Shown here one piece after another: positions 12,606 to 25,024 of a stretch of 64,000 nt of DNA. The stretch is from Pterois miles (lineage: Eukaryota; Chordata; Actinopteri; Perciformes; Scorpaenidae). The position numbers and the translations under genes were made by a program. The notes under the pieces are model-generated. The model worked only from the letters and a program-made list of their open reading frames with translations, searched no databases and was not told the origin of the DNA. Numbering within the stretch: position 1 is the stretch's first letter; every line of letters begins with the position of its first letter. Location: the NCBI GenBank assembly GCA_947000775.1, contig CAMQGK010000327.1:12580001-12644000 (forward strand), in the 5' to 3' direction.

Positions 12606-12794
12606 AGTAGCATCAAATTTCTCTTGTCCCCTTCATGGGCCTCCTCGCCTTTTTGTCTCTCAGGCAACAGCAATTATTGTGTAGAATCATACTTAGCGGG
12701 AATTGAAAAGTTGGCAGAGGCGGTATTAATGGCAAGTTAATGTAAATGTTTTCTCTCTAAGTTATGGATTTGATGGCAATGGGATACAGGCCAC

Positions 12795-12819
12795 TGCACT
12801 TTAGCCCCCTTTAATTAAC
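12795..12819 (+). repeat. spaced motif copy 2
   Basis: Second copy, preceded by ACAGGCCAC as in copy 3. The half-sites are separated by AGCCCCC. It starts 213 bp after copy 1. Confidence 0.65.
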
Positions 12820-13028
12820 TGAGCAGAATGCACCATGACAGAAATTTGGAACAATCTCGAGAAGGAAGGAAGAGAGAGACAACACAAGAAGGAGAGAGGG
12901 ATTTCTCTCAATAATAATGTTCAAGGAAATTGAATGTAGGAGAATGTACAACAATGTTAATAATATGGCTTGGTCTATCTACAATAATGTAATCTAATAG
13001 AAAGCAATTAATTTAGGACACAGGCCAC

Positions 13029-13053
13029 TGCACTTTTTGCTCATTTAATTAAC
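13029..13053 (+). repeat. spaced motif copy 3
   Basis: Third copy, with the same ACAGGCCAC lead-in as copy 2. The half-sites are separated by TTGCTCA, which is close to the TTCA of copy 1. It starts 234 bp after copy 2. Confidence 0.65.
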
Positions 13054-13613
13054 ACATGGGATATTTGCAAGGAGTTGGAATATAAAGCTTTATAAAGTAT
13101 TACACCTCCCCTGTCACACCATGAGATATGGTGGCTAAACTCTCTCGGAGGTAAATTATACATAGTGTAAGCTGTAATTGAACTTGTTGACTATTTCTTT
13201 TTAATATGTAATAAACTACACTGCATGCACTGCATATTTTAGTTGAATGCAGTATGTTGCTTTTTTAAGATGTCAAATACTGACCAGTACTGATATTATA
13301 ATAGCTCATGTAGTGAAGGTGCTCTACAGTATCCAGGGCCTCAATATAGCAGCAAACAACTATTTTCTATGTAAAAATATAGAGGAGTAATGTCTACCTG
13401 AGCAGAGGATGAAGTCTCTGTCCCTGTGTGTGTTGTAATCCGAGCGTCTCCATGCTTTGTTGACATAGCCAGGCCGGCCAAACATGCCTTTTAGAGTGTG
13501 TTTGTGCATGTGAGCGTGCCCCACTGGCTAGCTCACAGCCGCTACTCTGTTAATGGCGTCCAACAGTGTCATTGCAGAAGCGTAGCTGCAACCCTCCAGT
13601 TACCCCCAAGGTC

Positions 13614-13997
13614 AAAGAACCAGTATGTAACAGTTAGGGAGATATAATGGCAGAAATGGAGTATATTAGCAATAACTACGATGTCTTAGCAATAATAATT
13701 TCCCCTCTCCACGGTATGCCATGTTGCAGTGCCATGTTTCAACAGTCGCCCAGAAAGGATAAACCAAACTCTTCACTTTTCCTACTTGGGCAGGAATCAA
13801 TAACATTACTCGCCACTGTTCTCTCTCCCTTGCTTCACTACTCACTGCCCACACTTTAAGCACTCTATTCTTACAACAACTGGCTCTAGAGAGGACCTTT
13901 CACATTTCTGTGTTGGCCATTGTAGTAATCCTACACACTTGACACACAATCTGCAACCTCACCACTAGATGCCACCAGATCGTACACACTGCATTTA
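13614..13997 (+). mobile_element. MITE-like repeat family M1, copy 1 (with insertion)
   Basis: The left end (AGAACCAGTATGTAACAGTTAG) and the right end (CCAGATCGTACACACTGCATTT) are degenerate inverted repeats of each other. This is the layout of a teleost repeat whose ends I recall as GGTCCAGTGTGTAAG-like. Internal blocks match the copy at 61411-61675: ACAGTCGCCCAGAAAGGATA here against ACAGTAGCCCAGAACGGACA there, and CTGGCTCTAGAG against CTAGCTCTAGAT. About 108 bp (roughly 13770-13877) between these blocks is absent from the other copy. The family name is not recalled. Confidence 0.65.
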
Positions 13998-13999
13998 AC

Positions 14000-14552
<553 letters not shown>

Positions 14553-14708
14553 AAAACCTTACTGGGACTGTGGCCTGGTCTCTGATAATCACTGACAGAG
14601 TAAAACTCTTGTTCTTCTGAGAAAATTTCATCTCATGATGGGCTATACCCAGAAAAGCAGAGATGGACTTCCCAAGAATCAGTTTTCATAATCAGGGCTC
14701 AGCTCATC

Positions 14709-14846
14709 TTTGTCTGCCAACCCGTATGCACCAGACACCTACACCTTGACTAGCAGGTGGTTAGCCCATATGGCAGTGGTCCATTCTGAATGTTCTGAGG
14801 GTGACCGGGCCCCATGGGGATAAGCCGAGCCACCGGGCGCTTGTCT
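14709..14846 (+). mobile_element. possible fragment of LINE 5' region (Rex/RTE-like teleost element)
   Basis: The block running from TCTGCCAACCCGTATG through CCATTCTGAATGTTCTGAG and GACCGGGCCCCATGGGGAT to GAGCCACCGGGCGCTTGTCT resembles leader sequence I associate with abundant teleost LINEs, where a CCCCATGGGGATAAG and a GCCACCAGGCGCTCG segment precede the first reading frame. It stops abruptly at about 14846. Only one copy is present here and the assignment is from memory. Confidence 0.4.
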
Positions 14847-14849
14847 ATA

Positions 14850-17500
14850 TATGATATGATATAACTAGTCTATACCAATGTCCTGTATTATCCTCAATAT
14901 TTGACAAAAGTGTCCATGTGTTGTTGACAGTTTCCTTAGATTTCTTCCTGTTGATTGCGGCTTTGAATGGAAAGAAAATCCCAGTACAGTCAGCACAATG
15001 TCCTCCTGCTGTCTCCATTCAATTCCCCAGTGACTAACTTACACTTGTGCACAGGAGTTGTTACCATACCACTATTGGCATATAGGTAATAGCATTCATA
15101 AAACTCCCATTTTTATTGAATTGTTCCAACACTGATTTTCTCCCCCTCCTTTTTTTTTTAAACGCAGGCATAGTAAAGGTTATAGAAGTACGGAGAAGGA
15201 GGGGACGCACACCGCCACTTTTCCAGCTCCCTCACACCCAAACAAGCATTTTATAATTCATCACCAGGCCATGACAGATGAGTCCTGCTGGAGAATATTA
15301 GAAAATGTCTCAAATCTCATATATATGCTAATGGTATGCTGAGACCGGGTTGGGTCGTGTGGCAGACTTTTTAATCTGCTCTTGCTACTACTAGGACCAC
15401 TGAGTGAAAGTGGAGGAGACAAGTCATTGCACTTCAACAATTTATGTTCAAACAACTTTGGAAGCAGGACAGAGAGACAAAGAGAGACAGCGTGAAAGAG
15501 AGAAGAAGATATTATAGAGAGGATGGAGTAAGACAAAAAGGGGTAGGACATGTTCTTGTAATTTAGGAAATATGTAATACCAAATAGGAAGAATATCATA
15601 CCTTTGACCATACAGGATGTTGAATTAGTCTTGTCACCGCCGCTTAGTCCCCGCCACGGCATTGCAATCCATTTCATTTTCATTTTGATTTATGGCACTT
15701 TGTGTTCTGCATGGATACATTATGCATTCCTGTTAAGTTAGGGACTTGTAATAGAGATATTACTGTGATAAACATATGTATGCCCAGTGCAGTTATCTGC
15801 TGTGCGAAAAAAAAAGTCAAAATATTCTTTTTTTCATGCCTTGCAATGTATTAATGATGATATACTGTATATGATTGTAGCTTACATAGTACAGCCCACC
15901 AAAAAGAAGAGGAAGATGAGGCACACCATTTGCATTACTCTGATTGTTGGTGACATTATTATACAGGCACCACGTGTCCTCAGTGATAAACTGAATAGAA
16001 TAATTGAAATGGACTCCCCCTCCCCATATTTACATTTCAAATACGGTGCCTCCTCCTTTTTGAATTTACTTTCGTTGTCAACTAGGTTAATTCCCTAACC
16101 CTTTAAGGAAAAAAAAAATGGGATAAAATGCAGATAATTTGCAAATAAATCAAAACTTATATATCTATTTTGTATTTTTTTATATATTGCATCCATGTAA
16201 GAGCATCTATTGCGAGATACTGTTTCAGTCTGTCTTTCTGTCTTCACTTTTCTCCGAGTCACCTTCTTCAAAAACCTGTGCACGTCTATGCAAAACATAC
16301 ACTTAAAGTGATAACATAATCACTCAAAGCCCACGACTCCCTGCTCTATTGGAGCTTGTGATGAGGCATTAATAACAGTGAGGTTGGTGCTTTATTTTTC
16401 ATAAATTACATATGTCAACGATAAAACTCCTTTGTTGAATGCCCATAGCTTGGGTTGGGCACTGGGATAATAAAGGTTCACATCATTTTGGGGACATCCT
16501 TTCATCATTTTTTAGTCATTTTGAATAAAAAACAGAAAGGTGGTCAGACATATTTTTTTATTAATTGTTTTAACCTTTCGCCAAAAACATGAAATACAAA
16601 GCTAAATGAAAGGTACAATAGTCAAAGAATAAATTTGCTTTGACTTGTACCAGACCCTTTGTTTGTGAGAAAAATACTACTGTCAAAGTACTGCATTATG
16701 AAATGTTGCCTTTTTGTCTGACATGACAGACAGTTCTTTGTTGTACATTTTGGTGCATTGATAGTGGCAAGATACTAAGGTAAACTTTCCCCTCCTCACA
16801 AACTTGCAAAGTACTTATTAGCATGCCCTCAAATATCCTGTTTACATAAACCTCTAATTGCTGCCTGTTTTTTATGATGATTGAATCTAAAAGAATGCAG
16901 CTGCATCGTTTCTTTTAGGGGAACAAATAGAGTAAGTAAGAAACATTTACTCAGTAGTATGGATTTAAGCTGCTGAGGGCAAACTTGGGTTGGCTTATCT
17001 GGGGATTAAGCTCCAGAGTTATTTTCAACAAGGGTCATTTCCAGTTTATTTGAAAGCCTTTTAACTGCTTACTGTGGCAGTCACCAGGGAACTTGACCTC
17101 ATTTCTCTGAGACGATTCATGAAAAAGGAAATCAAATGTGTGGTACTATACATTCTGTTTTATGTCTGTGATCCAACACCTGTATTATCCTACACCATTT
17201 ACTATTGCTTTGATACACCAGCAGTAGCTGATTTGATTGCAGTTGCCGCTTCCCACATTACACAATATGTCTCCTTATATTTGTTTGGATTATATCCAAC
17301 TTCCTGTTTTTGTCTCTACAGTCCTCCCCATGCTGAGGAGACCTGCCTTGTCTAACTGACAACAGTGACAGAAAATTATTACACGTCATTACACTTCTTA
17401 AATCACAATTTACCCAGCCTCAGCAAATTATTCTCCGGTGGGTGCCAGGGGTAATGGAAACTGTCTTCTCCACTTTACGTCCAGCGCCTCTCCGGCTCTG
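14850..17500. other. anonymous non-coding DNA
   Basis: No gene. A 140-codon minus-strand frame (15261-15683) is low-complexity, serine/leucine-rich and has no domain signature. An acceptor-like pyrimidine stretch at about 15137-15167 ends in CGCAG but is followed directly by in-frame stops. The remainder is AT-rich. Confidence 0.6.
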
Positions 17501-18440
17501 TCAAAACCACCAAGTGTCCATCTCAAGAAGAGATTAAGAACAAGACTTCCTTTCCTCCTTCCTTCTCCATGTTCTTCCTTTAGCCATCTTTCCTGACATC
17601 CTTGTTTCCTTGCTACTATCTCACTTCTTTGTTACTCCCTTCCTTTTGCCCTTCGTTCTCTCCTCTGTTTTAATATCAAAAGGACTCCTGTGTGTCTCCT
17701 CAAGCTGACATTGTTTGTTGCTAAATTAGACATTATACAGGTAACCGAGGGTGCGACACTATTAGATTTGTTTCTAGAGGGAGCAGTACTGATGGATGTT
17801 GTCTTACTCAATTTATCTAACTAACTGAGCAATGACATGTTTTCTTTCTTTTTCTGGCGTCACTTACTGTGATTTTCATGGAATTTTTCAAAAATGAAAA
17901 AGGAAATCAGTTTATAGCCTCATACTGTAAGCCATGGTCAATAAGTTCAGCTCAAAAGACACCTGAAAGGAAAGTATTTTGTCTTCACCCAGTAAATGTC
18001 TCAATACAGTGTGTGCAAACACATTTTTCCTACTTCATACCCTTCTTCCTTGATTTATAGGCTCCATTTTGTGCTGGCAGTGTTCATGAGGGGACGGACT
18101 ACCCTGAGGGCATTAGCCTCCAGCCCTGTGGTTAAAGGCTCTTCCTTCTTTCCTGTCTTTCTCTGTCACTTCATTTGTGAGTTGTAAAAAACTTTGTTCC
18201 TCTTCCTCACTCTCCCTCTCTCTGCTGACCTCTTCTCTATATCCCTGGTTTTGTGAATCTCAACCTTTCTTGCCTTTTGTGCTGTCCCTCCCTCTGTTTT
18301 TCTCTTAACTCTCTCTTTCTTGCCAGCTGCTCTTATAGGCAGCTTCCATATCCTTTCTTTCCTGGTTCTGTCAAACCAGACAAATGCCAAAAGTGCCTTT
18401 CCCAAAGGCCCACAGAGCTCCTACGTTCAGAGCAGTAAAT
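17500..18440 (+). other. pyrimidine-rich non-coding DNA
   Basis: Two CT-rich stretches (about 17525-17690 and 18195-18330) dominate the plus strand, with TTCCTTCCTTCTCC-type blocks. The open frames on both strands reflect this bias. Confidence 0.6.
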
Positions 18441-18479
18441 ACATCCTCCAGACATTTGTCTCCGCTTTGTCTGAAATAA

Positions 18480-18960
18480 TTTGGGGGAGCTGGTAGGCCG
18501 GGATGAATGGGCCTGCCTGGCGTTAAGTGCCCCCAGAGTGTCCTGGGACTTGAGCTGAGAGAGAGAGAGAGAGAGAGAGAAAGCTGGAGACTGAGTAAAG
18601 GGGGGAAAAGAAGAATAGAGATATGGGCGAGAGGGGCAGAGGATGAAGCACTTTATCCTGCGATCATTCCCCTTTACTCCCCCTATTGCCTTCCTTGCAT
18701 ACCTTTTCTTAACAACCAGTCCTCCCTCCCTGTCTGTTCCATTACGCCTCAGTAGGAGAATGATGATGAATCGCCTGGCCGCAAGGAAGCAAAATATATC
18801 AAGTCCGGGTGGGTTTGGGAATTGGTTAAGTACTTCTGCAGAGCCCTGACCTCATAATCGCTCTGAGCCTGCAAGGACCTACTGATTTATAAAGTAGCCA
18901 TTGATTAATGCCCTTTTAAGTGGACAAGGCAGGCCAAAGACAGAGGCCCAACCACTCAAA
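18480..18960. promoter_or_regulatory. candidate conserved block (weak)
   Basis: Apart from the (GA)n tract, the sequence is complex and moderately GC-rich, with a TGATTTATAAAG and a TTGATTAATG segment near 18880-18910. It stands out from the simple-sequence flanks. Conservation is not testable here. Confidence 0.25.
18556..18580 (+). repeat. (GA)n microsatellite
   Basis: A short perfect GA repeat within the candidate block 18480-18960. Confidence 0.93.
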
Positions 18961-18992
18961 CATGAACAGCACTTAAAAAAAGAGAAAGGATT

Positions 18993-18998
<6 letters not shown>

Positions 18999-19050
<52 letters not shown>
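18999..19050. repeat. (GT)n microsatellite, 26 units
   Basis: A perfect GT repeat of 52 bp with short imperfect GT on both sides. The VCVCVC frames are artefacts. Confidence 0.97.
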
Positions 19051-19051
<1 letters not shown>

Positions 19052-19407
19052 TGCCAGTGTGTGTAAGGCAGTGGCTATGGCAGCAGCTGATGGAATAACA
19101 TGCAGTGGTTGTGTGAGTTTAGCAGTAAAGGTAATTGTGGCAGCAGCAGCTTCTCACCAGTCAAATCTTCCTGGCTATAAATCATTGTCATTTGGCCTCT
19201 CTTTGACACCAATTGCTGCCTGTCCCCAAAGCCTGCCTAAAGCCTCTGTAGGTCAGCAGCGAGCTCTTTAAATATGTCTTGTCAGACACACAGGCTGGGC
19301 AGATAGCTGCTGCTGCTGCTGCAGTAGAATATGTGATGGTACGAATAAAACCATGTTGTGGGCCTGTTACATGTAGTCTACAACTATCTTGCACAATGAG
19401 AAGACAA

Positions 19408-19409
<2 letters not shown>

Positions 19410-19453
<44 letters not shown>

Positions 19454-19475
19454 TGATGATGATGATAATAATACA
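19410..19475. repeat. (ATA)n / (ATG)n compound trinucleotide repeat
   Basis: About 14 AAT units followed by five ATG units and a return to AAT. It produces a run of isoleucines on the minus strand that should not be read as protein. Confidence 0.97.
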
Positions 19476-19679
19476 TTTTAAAATCACTTTTCTCGGCTCA
19501 AGGAAAGTTTTTTCAAATTCAAAATCTCCACAGATCAAAAATTCATATAGACAGAGTCATAATTGGGCTCGCTGGCACTTTGCGGTGTCCTGTCAACAGG
19601 CATCTTTTACAATGCAGGCATATGGGCAAAATGCTTTTTTTGGCCACAGGGGAATTTTTCCCTCCAATACTGAGAGTGG

Positions 19680-19719
19680 AAAAAAAAAAAAAAAAAAAAA
19701 ATCAAAAAAAAAAAAAAAA
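19680..19719 (+). repeat. double poly(A) tract
   Basis: Two A-runs of 22 and 16 separated by TC. This could be a retroposon tail, but the upstream 300 bp show no recognisable body. Confidence 0.93.
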
Positions 19720-20269
19720 TAGAAGCAAGATTGAGCCGTGGCACCACATTCGAGTTTTATTATTGAATCACGGTCTGCAAAAATGCCTGAAGTGCACATA
19801 AAAAGTTTTTGATTAGGCAGCTTGACTTTTTTTTTCCTTTAAGAAAGATCTGTATGTAAATACTTATACTTACATAATGGCATCACAAATATGCAAACTG
19901 GGATGTGATACCATCTTGCAACATCTTTTCAAGCAGACTTTAGCTATTCGATTGAAAAAGGATTGAAAGACATCACTGACAGTGACTTTGACTGAAATTC
20001 ACATGACTTAGTGTGATTAAGCTACATTCACATCTATCAATAAATATATAAAAGTTATATATATAAGTTAAATAATTAGTGATTTTACTAAAAATATTAA
20101 TAAGACATGGGCAAGCTGACAACAGTGCATGCATATAATCTACATAAACTATAAAAAAAAAATAAAAATAAATAAAGCAAATACGGTAACTCTGTTTGGA
20201 AAACAAAAAATGCTTGTTGGATCTTTTTTAATAAAAAGATTTTATTCAGTACTGATTTAGTTTAATGAC

Positions 20270-20660
20270 CAGATTTATCATGGAGTAAGATGACACAGGG
20301 CACCTTTCGCAAGTCTACAGGTCAGGTCATAAGCCACCATTCAGGGGTCAGAGAGGCAAACCGGTGCCTATTCTACTACAAGTCTCTGGACAGAGACACC
20401 CTCTGATCTCGTTAGGTTACTCCAATTAGATAGTGTCACTTTCCATTTCAGAGTCAGTATTTCAGGCAGTAATTCTGCTCGACTCTGTCTCCTTCTTTTA
20501 TTGCTGCGTGAGAGCAGAGACGGTCTGAGTTATAATTGAATGAAGGCTGATTAATTTATGGGGTGTTAATTGCTGAAACTGGTGGTGGGAAGTGACAGAC
20601 ACATAGAGTGTATCATTTCAGAGGTGGTGGGAAGAGGATTTAAAGGAATTCAGATGGAGG
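20270..20660. promoter_or_regulatory. candidate regulatory block, homeodomain-core rich
   Basis: Complex sequence with CCAATTAGAT, GCAGTAATTCTG, TTATAATTGAATG, CTGATTAATTTATGG and TGTTAATTGCTG within about 170 bp (20420-20580), preceded by a non-repetitive GC-balanced segment. It resembles a developmental conserved non-coding element. Function is inferred. Confidence 0.38.
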
Positions 20661-20939
20661 AAAAATTGGATTTTTGCCTCACATTCTTTAAACAAAAAAC
20701 AGTAAAGGTAGAATTAGTATTTAAAAGCATGATTTACCCCTTTATGGTTTTCAAATCCTAATTTGGAGATGTACAGTGTATTCCATTTACTATATATGCA
20801 TTGAGATCCTTTGTTATTGTCTGTGCAGACAAAGCCAAATGAAACAGGTATGTTATTTATTCAGATAGATACACAATGTTGACCATGTTCCACTTCACTA
20901 GAGTACGGTGCACCACGCCGATGAGGTGACATTTTGAAA

Positions 20940-21440
20940 CCCATTTTTCTCAACTTAAAACTTTCCCCTCCTTGTCTCTTTCACAGCGCTGTGCTCTGAG
21001 ATTGACAGCTCGCTCTCCGTGTTCTAGTGGAGGGTTTGAAAGGAAATTTGCTCTGGCGAGTTCTTTCCTCCCCTCTCTTCACCTGCGGCAAGCAAGATGG
21101 CCTGGCGTGTGGGAGAGACGCGCCGATGGGGGGACGAGACTTCACCGTGCAGTGGAAATGGCAGTGTCAATTAAATATCACTTTCAATTTCCTTGTTTTA
21201 TGATCCCCAGGCTACTAAGCACCAATAATCCCCCCTCGGCAGGCCCTCCTACCTTGTCTTGAGGAAGATTGATTACACTTGTCGCCTCTTATAAAAAAGA
21301 CATTTACATGAAAATAAGAAAACAACTTCTTTGTTTGCATGGAAGTGAATCAAGGAAAAAAGCAATTCCCAATTTGATTTTCATACAAAGGCGAAGCACG
21401 ATAACAATCTCATGGCGTCTCATCTCAGTGAGTTTTGGAG
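20940..21440. promoter_or_regulatory. candidate conserved block with acceptor-like sequence
   Basis: A long pyrimidine tract ending in TCTCTTTCACAG (about 20960-20986) looks like a splice acceptor, but the following sequence meets an in-frame stop within 15 codons in two frames and has no coding signature. The 21130-21270 part (GTCAATTAAATATCACTTTC, CCAGGCTACTAAGCACCAAT) is complex and non-repetitive. It may be a conserved element or an untranslated exon. Confidence 0.3.
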
Positions 21441-21489
21441 GTAGAGCAAAGGGGGGGGGGGGGGCAAAGACGTATGTAGATTGAATAAA

Positions 21490-22788
21490 GCTGGCAAATT
21501 ATTTCCGTGCAAGGTTGATGGATGTTGTCTTCACTCACACAATGAAGATGTCTTCGACTCTGCTGCGGAGATTGCTTTGGACATGTGTGTTACATGCAGT
21601 GTATTCCATATGTTCTTGCCCTTAAGATTAATCGCATATAAAACACAAAATAAAAGAACTTTAACTGGAAACATTACAGCTAATATCATTACACTTCTGG
21701 ATGTGATTTTATTATACCATTTGATTTATTTCTTTTTTGCCAACAGATGCAATGATATTTAGACACTGAGTAGTTTAGAGTGTTTGAAAGAGAAGCTGTT
21801 TTTTTGTGTCATGCATTTTGTATTAAATTGCATCGTGCATCAATGTGCTTTATGATGAGTGCTGTTTAGATCATTTTGGATCAAATAATAATTACAGTAG
21901 ATGTTTTCACTGCAGGGATTTTTCTTTTATGTTTTCATAGTATATCGCATGACTTCCATTTAACAATTTATGTGAATGTGATTTAGCAAATCCTTCATTT
22001 TGTTTTAGTAAATTGTGAACTGTGAGGTCTAAAAAACACAACAACAAAAAACAAACAAACATTTATTGTTAATGTTGGCATATGTATTAATTTCTCAAAA
22101 TGGAAAGCTGTGAATAATGTCATTTCTCATTTGTGTCTCAGACATATTTGTCCATCTCTTTTGTCTTTTGTCTAGTGCATTTCTGTCTGTATTTGTTATT
22201 AGCATTGTCCCTAAATTAGAATACAACTCATACTAATATTTGTTTTCCTCAATTTATTTATTTCACACACAAAGGCAATTCAGTTTGGTTTCCATAATGC
22301 ATGACTGTAGCTGTAGTTTAGTTGGCATCACAATCAGCTTGCGGAGGCTTGACACTGCCATGTGCTAAGTAATCCATAACAGTGAATATTTCATCAAACT
22401 AGCTATTATTTTGAAATGCATGTGAAAATGCAACCTTATTTTGTTAAGTGTACTATTGATTTATGGTGAGTGTACTACAGTGCAGAATGTACCAATTTGT
22501 TGCTTGCCAACCAACATATGTACAGTACAAGAAATCGTGATCCCTTTATAAACAAATAAATAAAATAAAAGCTTGGTGGTCTACTATTGTAAAGTTACAT
22601 TGTCACTGTTGGAAGCTTTGTAAGTTTCCATTTCTCACCAGCTGGCCTCTGTACTCTGTTGTGTAAAAATGTGCTGTTTCAAGTAAAATATTAGACCAAC
22701 TTTTACTTTGGTGAGCTAAGGCAGTATGTGAAAATGTAATATGATGTCTGAGGTCACTAAAAACACACTTTACACTGCATAGTTTCAC

Positions 22789-22789
<1 letters not shown>
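21490..22789. other. anonymous AT-rich non-coding DNA
   Basis: No gene, transposon end or RNA was recognised. Short A/T runs only. Confidence 0.65.

Positions 22790-22819
<30 letters not shown>
22790..22819 (+). repeat. poly(A) run of 30
   Basis: The longest adenine run in the window. No retroposon body is recognisable upstream. Confidence 0.95.
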
Positions 22820-22821
<2 letters not shown>

Positions 22822-22954
22822 TTGACCTTTAATTTTGTGCCAGAACCAGGGAGGGATCACTATCATAACCCCAATGCTATTGCTATTACAAGCAACAAGT
22901 CCATTTTGTGGCAATGGCCATTTGGTTAATTTGCTGGTAGTGAGCTCATATTGT

Positions 22955-22998
22955 TTATATATATATAAAAAATATATGAAAAATATAAAATATGAAAA

Positions 22999-23082
<84 letters not shown>

Positions 23083-23115
23083 TGTGTATATGTATGTATA
23101 TATATATTTGTGTAT
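22955..23115. repeat. (AT)n tract with (TATG)n margins
   Basis: AT repeats occupy about 23003-23076 with one TATTTATA break. They grade into TGTATGTATATA-type sequence to about 23130. The tract can form cruciforms. Confidence 0.95.
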
Positions 23116-23174
23116 GTATGTGTGTGTATATAAGATAAATATGTAAATTTCTCCACAACCAAAGGATCTGATGT

Positions 23175-23221
<47 letters not shown>
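23175..23221. repeat. (CA)n microsatellite
   Basis: A perfect CA repeat of about 23 units, 60 bp after the (AT)n array. Confidence 0.97.
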
Positions 23222-23222
<1 letters not shown>

Positions 23223-23969
23223 GTCCATGCTCCTAAGGACATGTTGGAGATATTTTTTATTTTTTACAAATTAATTAACAATGGCATCTGTGTGTATGTG
23301 ATGCTTGATGCAACTTCGGGCTGCAGGTTTGTTACACAGTAACATATTTTTACACCCTGCAGTTGCCACTTCTGAGGAAAACATGTTTTCATTTTTATCT
23401 TACAGTTGTTCCCTTTTAAAACTGCACATTAAAAGGTAAAAAGTTTGCATTAAATTCTGCTAGCATTGCATTATATCTCCCGTTGCCTATGCTGATAGAT
23501 TAAGGCAACAAATTTACAGATACAGAGCGGTGAAAACATAAAGAAGAGGTCATATGTGGAATAAAAAATAATATGGGGACTGAGGGAGAAAAGTAGACAG
23601 GTGGCAAAGTAGAGACGGAGTTAGAAAAAAAAAAGGGAGGGGTGGGTTTGTTGGGGGTCAAAGAGAGAAAAAGGGATTACACTGGCCATTATCAGATATA
23701 GCAACCATAGGTATTTCTCAAACAATGGCAGCAGCAGCTGATATGTCCATGCATATATGGTAAACAGTGAAGAGAGATTAGTTTAAAACCAAATCTCCTC
23801 TGTGCACCTTTAAGTCTTTTGTCAGTGCCACAGAGGCTGTGTAGCAACTGGGTGTGTTGAGCATGTTTACACAAAGCATAAGAGCATCGGTGTCCAATAA
23901 TTCGTGTCTCACATGGTCTTTCACTACTTAAACAAGGTCAGAGCAGCGGCGTGAACAACTGAGCATCAG

Positions 23970-23970
<1 letters not shown>
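23222..23970. other. anonymous non-coding DNA
   Basis: Nothing recognisable. A short purine-rich patch lies at about 23580-23670. Confidence 0.6.

Positions 23971-23972
<2 letters not shown>

Positions 23973-24026
<54 letters not shown>
23973..24026. repeat. (CA)n microsatellite, about 27 units
   Basis: A perfect CA repeat of 54 bp. Confidence 0.97.
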
Positions 24027-24028
<2 letters not shown>

Positions 24029-24755
24029 TCATATCTGGGCTTTGAACAGTGCTGTATTGTGCCACTCTGTGTGTGTGCCGAGATAAGCTAGGCCGCTAAT
24101 GCTGCGCGTAAGACACTAATAAACAAACAGTGTTTAAATTGGCCTGAAAGGAATCAGTGATGCGTAGGAAGCACCCCCAGCGCTTCAATGGCTTAATCTG
24201 CCTCCTTCTCACTCTACTTTTTCACATTCTCACAACAGATTAGGTTGTAAATGGACAGAGAAGAAGGGATCGGGATCTCCCCGCCACTAGAACTTTCCAC
24301 CCTGACATGATTTTGTGTTATTTCGGTGAATAGCTGTACAGGTTTGGGGAGACTGGTGTGTGGACAGTTCAATAATATTTTCTGAGTGTGTCTTTGACTT
24401 TTGTCTCTGATTTCAGTCCAGATTCCTTAAGTAACAATTAGGACACACAATAAGAAGCAAGAATGATTTTACAAAAGTAAATAATTTTGTAGTGAACAAT
24501 TTCAAAATAAATGAAAATTCAAAGAATCAAAAGATGCTTTTTTTTTTAAGAAAAAAAAAACAGTGCAGATAATATGTGTCCACACTACTAAGCAATCAGA
24601 TGTAATTACTTTTAATGTGACCTCATTCATTATAAATTCAACATAATATTCACAATGTTGCAGCACAGTGGAAGGCACAGTGTTGTTACAGTGGACAGTG
24701 TCATCTATCTTACCTGTGTGCTGTATCTTAGTGGGATATACAGTAGTGTCACTGA

Positions 24756-24768
24756 CAACTAGAGGGCA
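24756..24768 (+). promoter_or_regulatory. CTCF-like core motif (12/13)
   Basis: CAACTAGAGGGCA matches the CCASYAGRKGGCR core with one mismatch. Single short matches arise by chance, so occupancy is unknown. Confidence 0.25.
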
Positions 24769-24780
24769 GACATGACTATT

Positions 24781-24784
<4 letters not shown>

Positions 24785-24818
<34 letters not shown>
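24785..24818. repeat. (GT)n microsatellite
   Basis: A perfect GT repeat of about 17 units. Confidence 0.96.
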
Positions 24819-24823
<5 letters not shown>

Positions 24824-25024
24824 CAACGTGTGTGAATAAGTGACTGTGTTTCTGCTGAATGTGACTACTTTAAGATAACTCTGTAGATTACTGGCTGTTT
24901 GTCTTCAATCAATAAATAAACAAAAAAGAAAAAAAAGCATGTTGCTTGGCTCAGCTTTGGTTTGATCTTATAGAATGATAGCAGAACATTTGCATAAGTT
25001 GTCATTTTTGCTGAAAAAGGAGGT

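Larger units (their letters stand above)
12150..13160. promoter_or_regulatory. candidate regulatory block with a three-fold spaced motif
   Basis: Complex sequence with low repeat content. The first part (12150-12360) has TCTAATCAG, TTCAATTACAACAGCTG (homeodomain core next to a CAGCTG E-box) and AATAATCCAATCC. The second part contains three copies of a composite motif, TGCACTTT, a short spacer, then TTTAATTAAC, at 12582-12605, 12795-12819 and 13029-13053. Copies two and three share a longer ACAGGCCACTGCACTTT lead-in. Spacing is 213 and 234 bp. TTTAATTAA is a palindromic homeodomain-type site. A regulatory role is inferred. Confidence 0.42.
24027..25020. other. non-coding DNA with one GT tract
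   Basis: It contains (GT)n at 24785-24818 and A/T runs near 24540-24561. No gene is supported. Confidence 0.6.

Noticed and set aside
15261..15683. 140-codon minus-strand frame
   Set aside because: Ser/Leu/Phe-rich with no motif. Frames of this length are expected by chance in 64 kb.
19188..19538. Polyisoleucine protein
   Set aside because: Antisense translation of the (AAT)n repeat.
20940..21260. Exon after the strong CTCTTTCACAG acceptor
   Set aside because: Two frames stop within 15 codons. The third has no recognised peptide and no clear donor. Kept only as a candidate conserved block.
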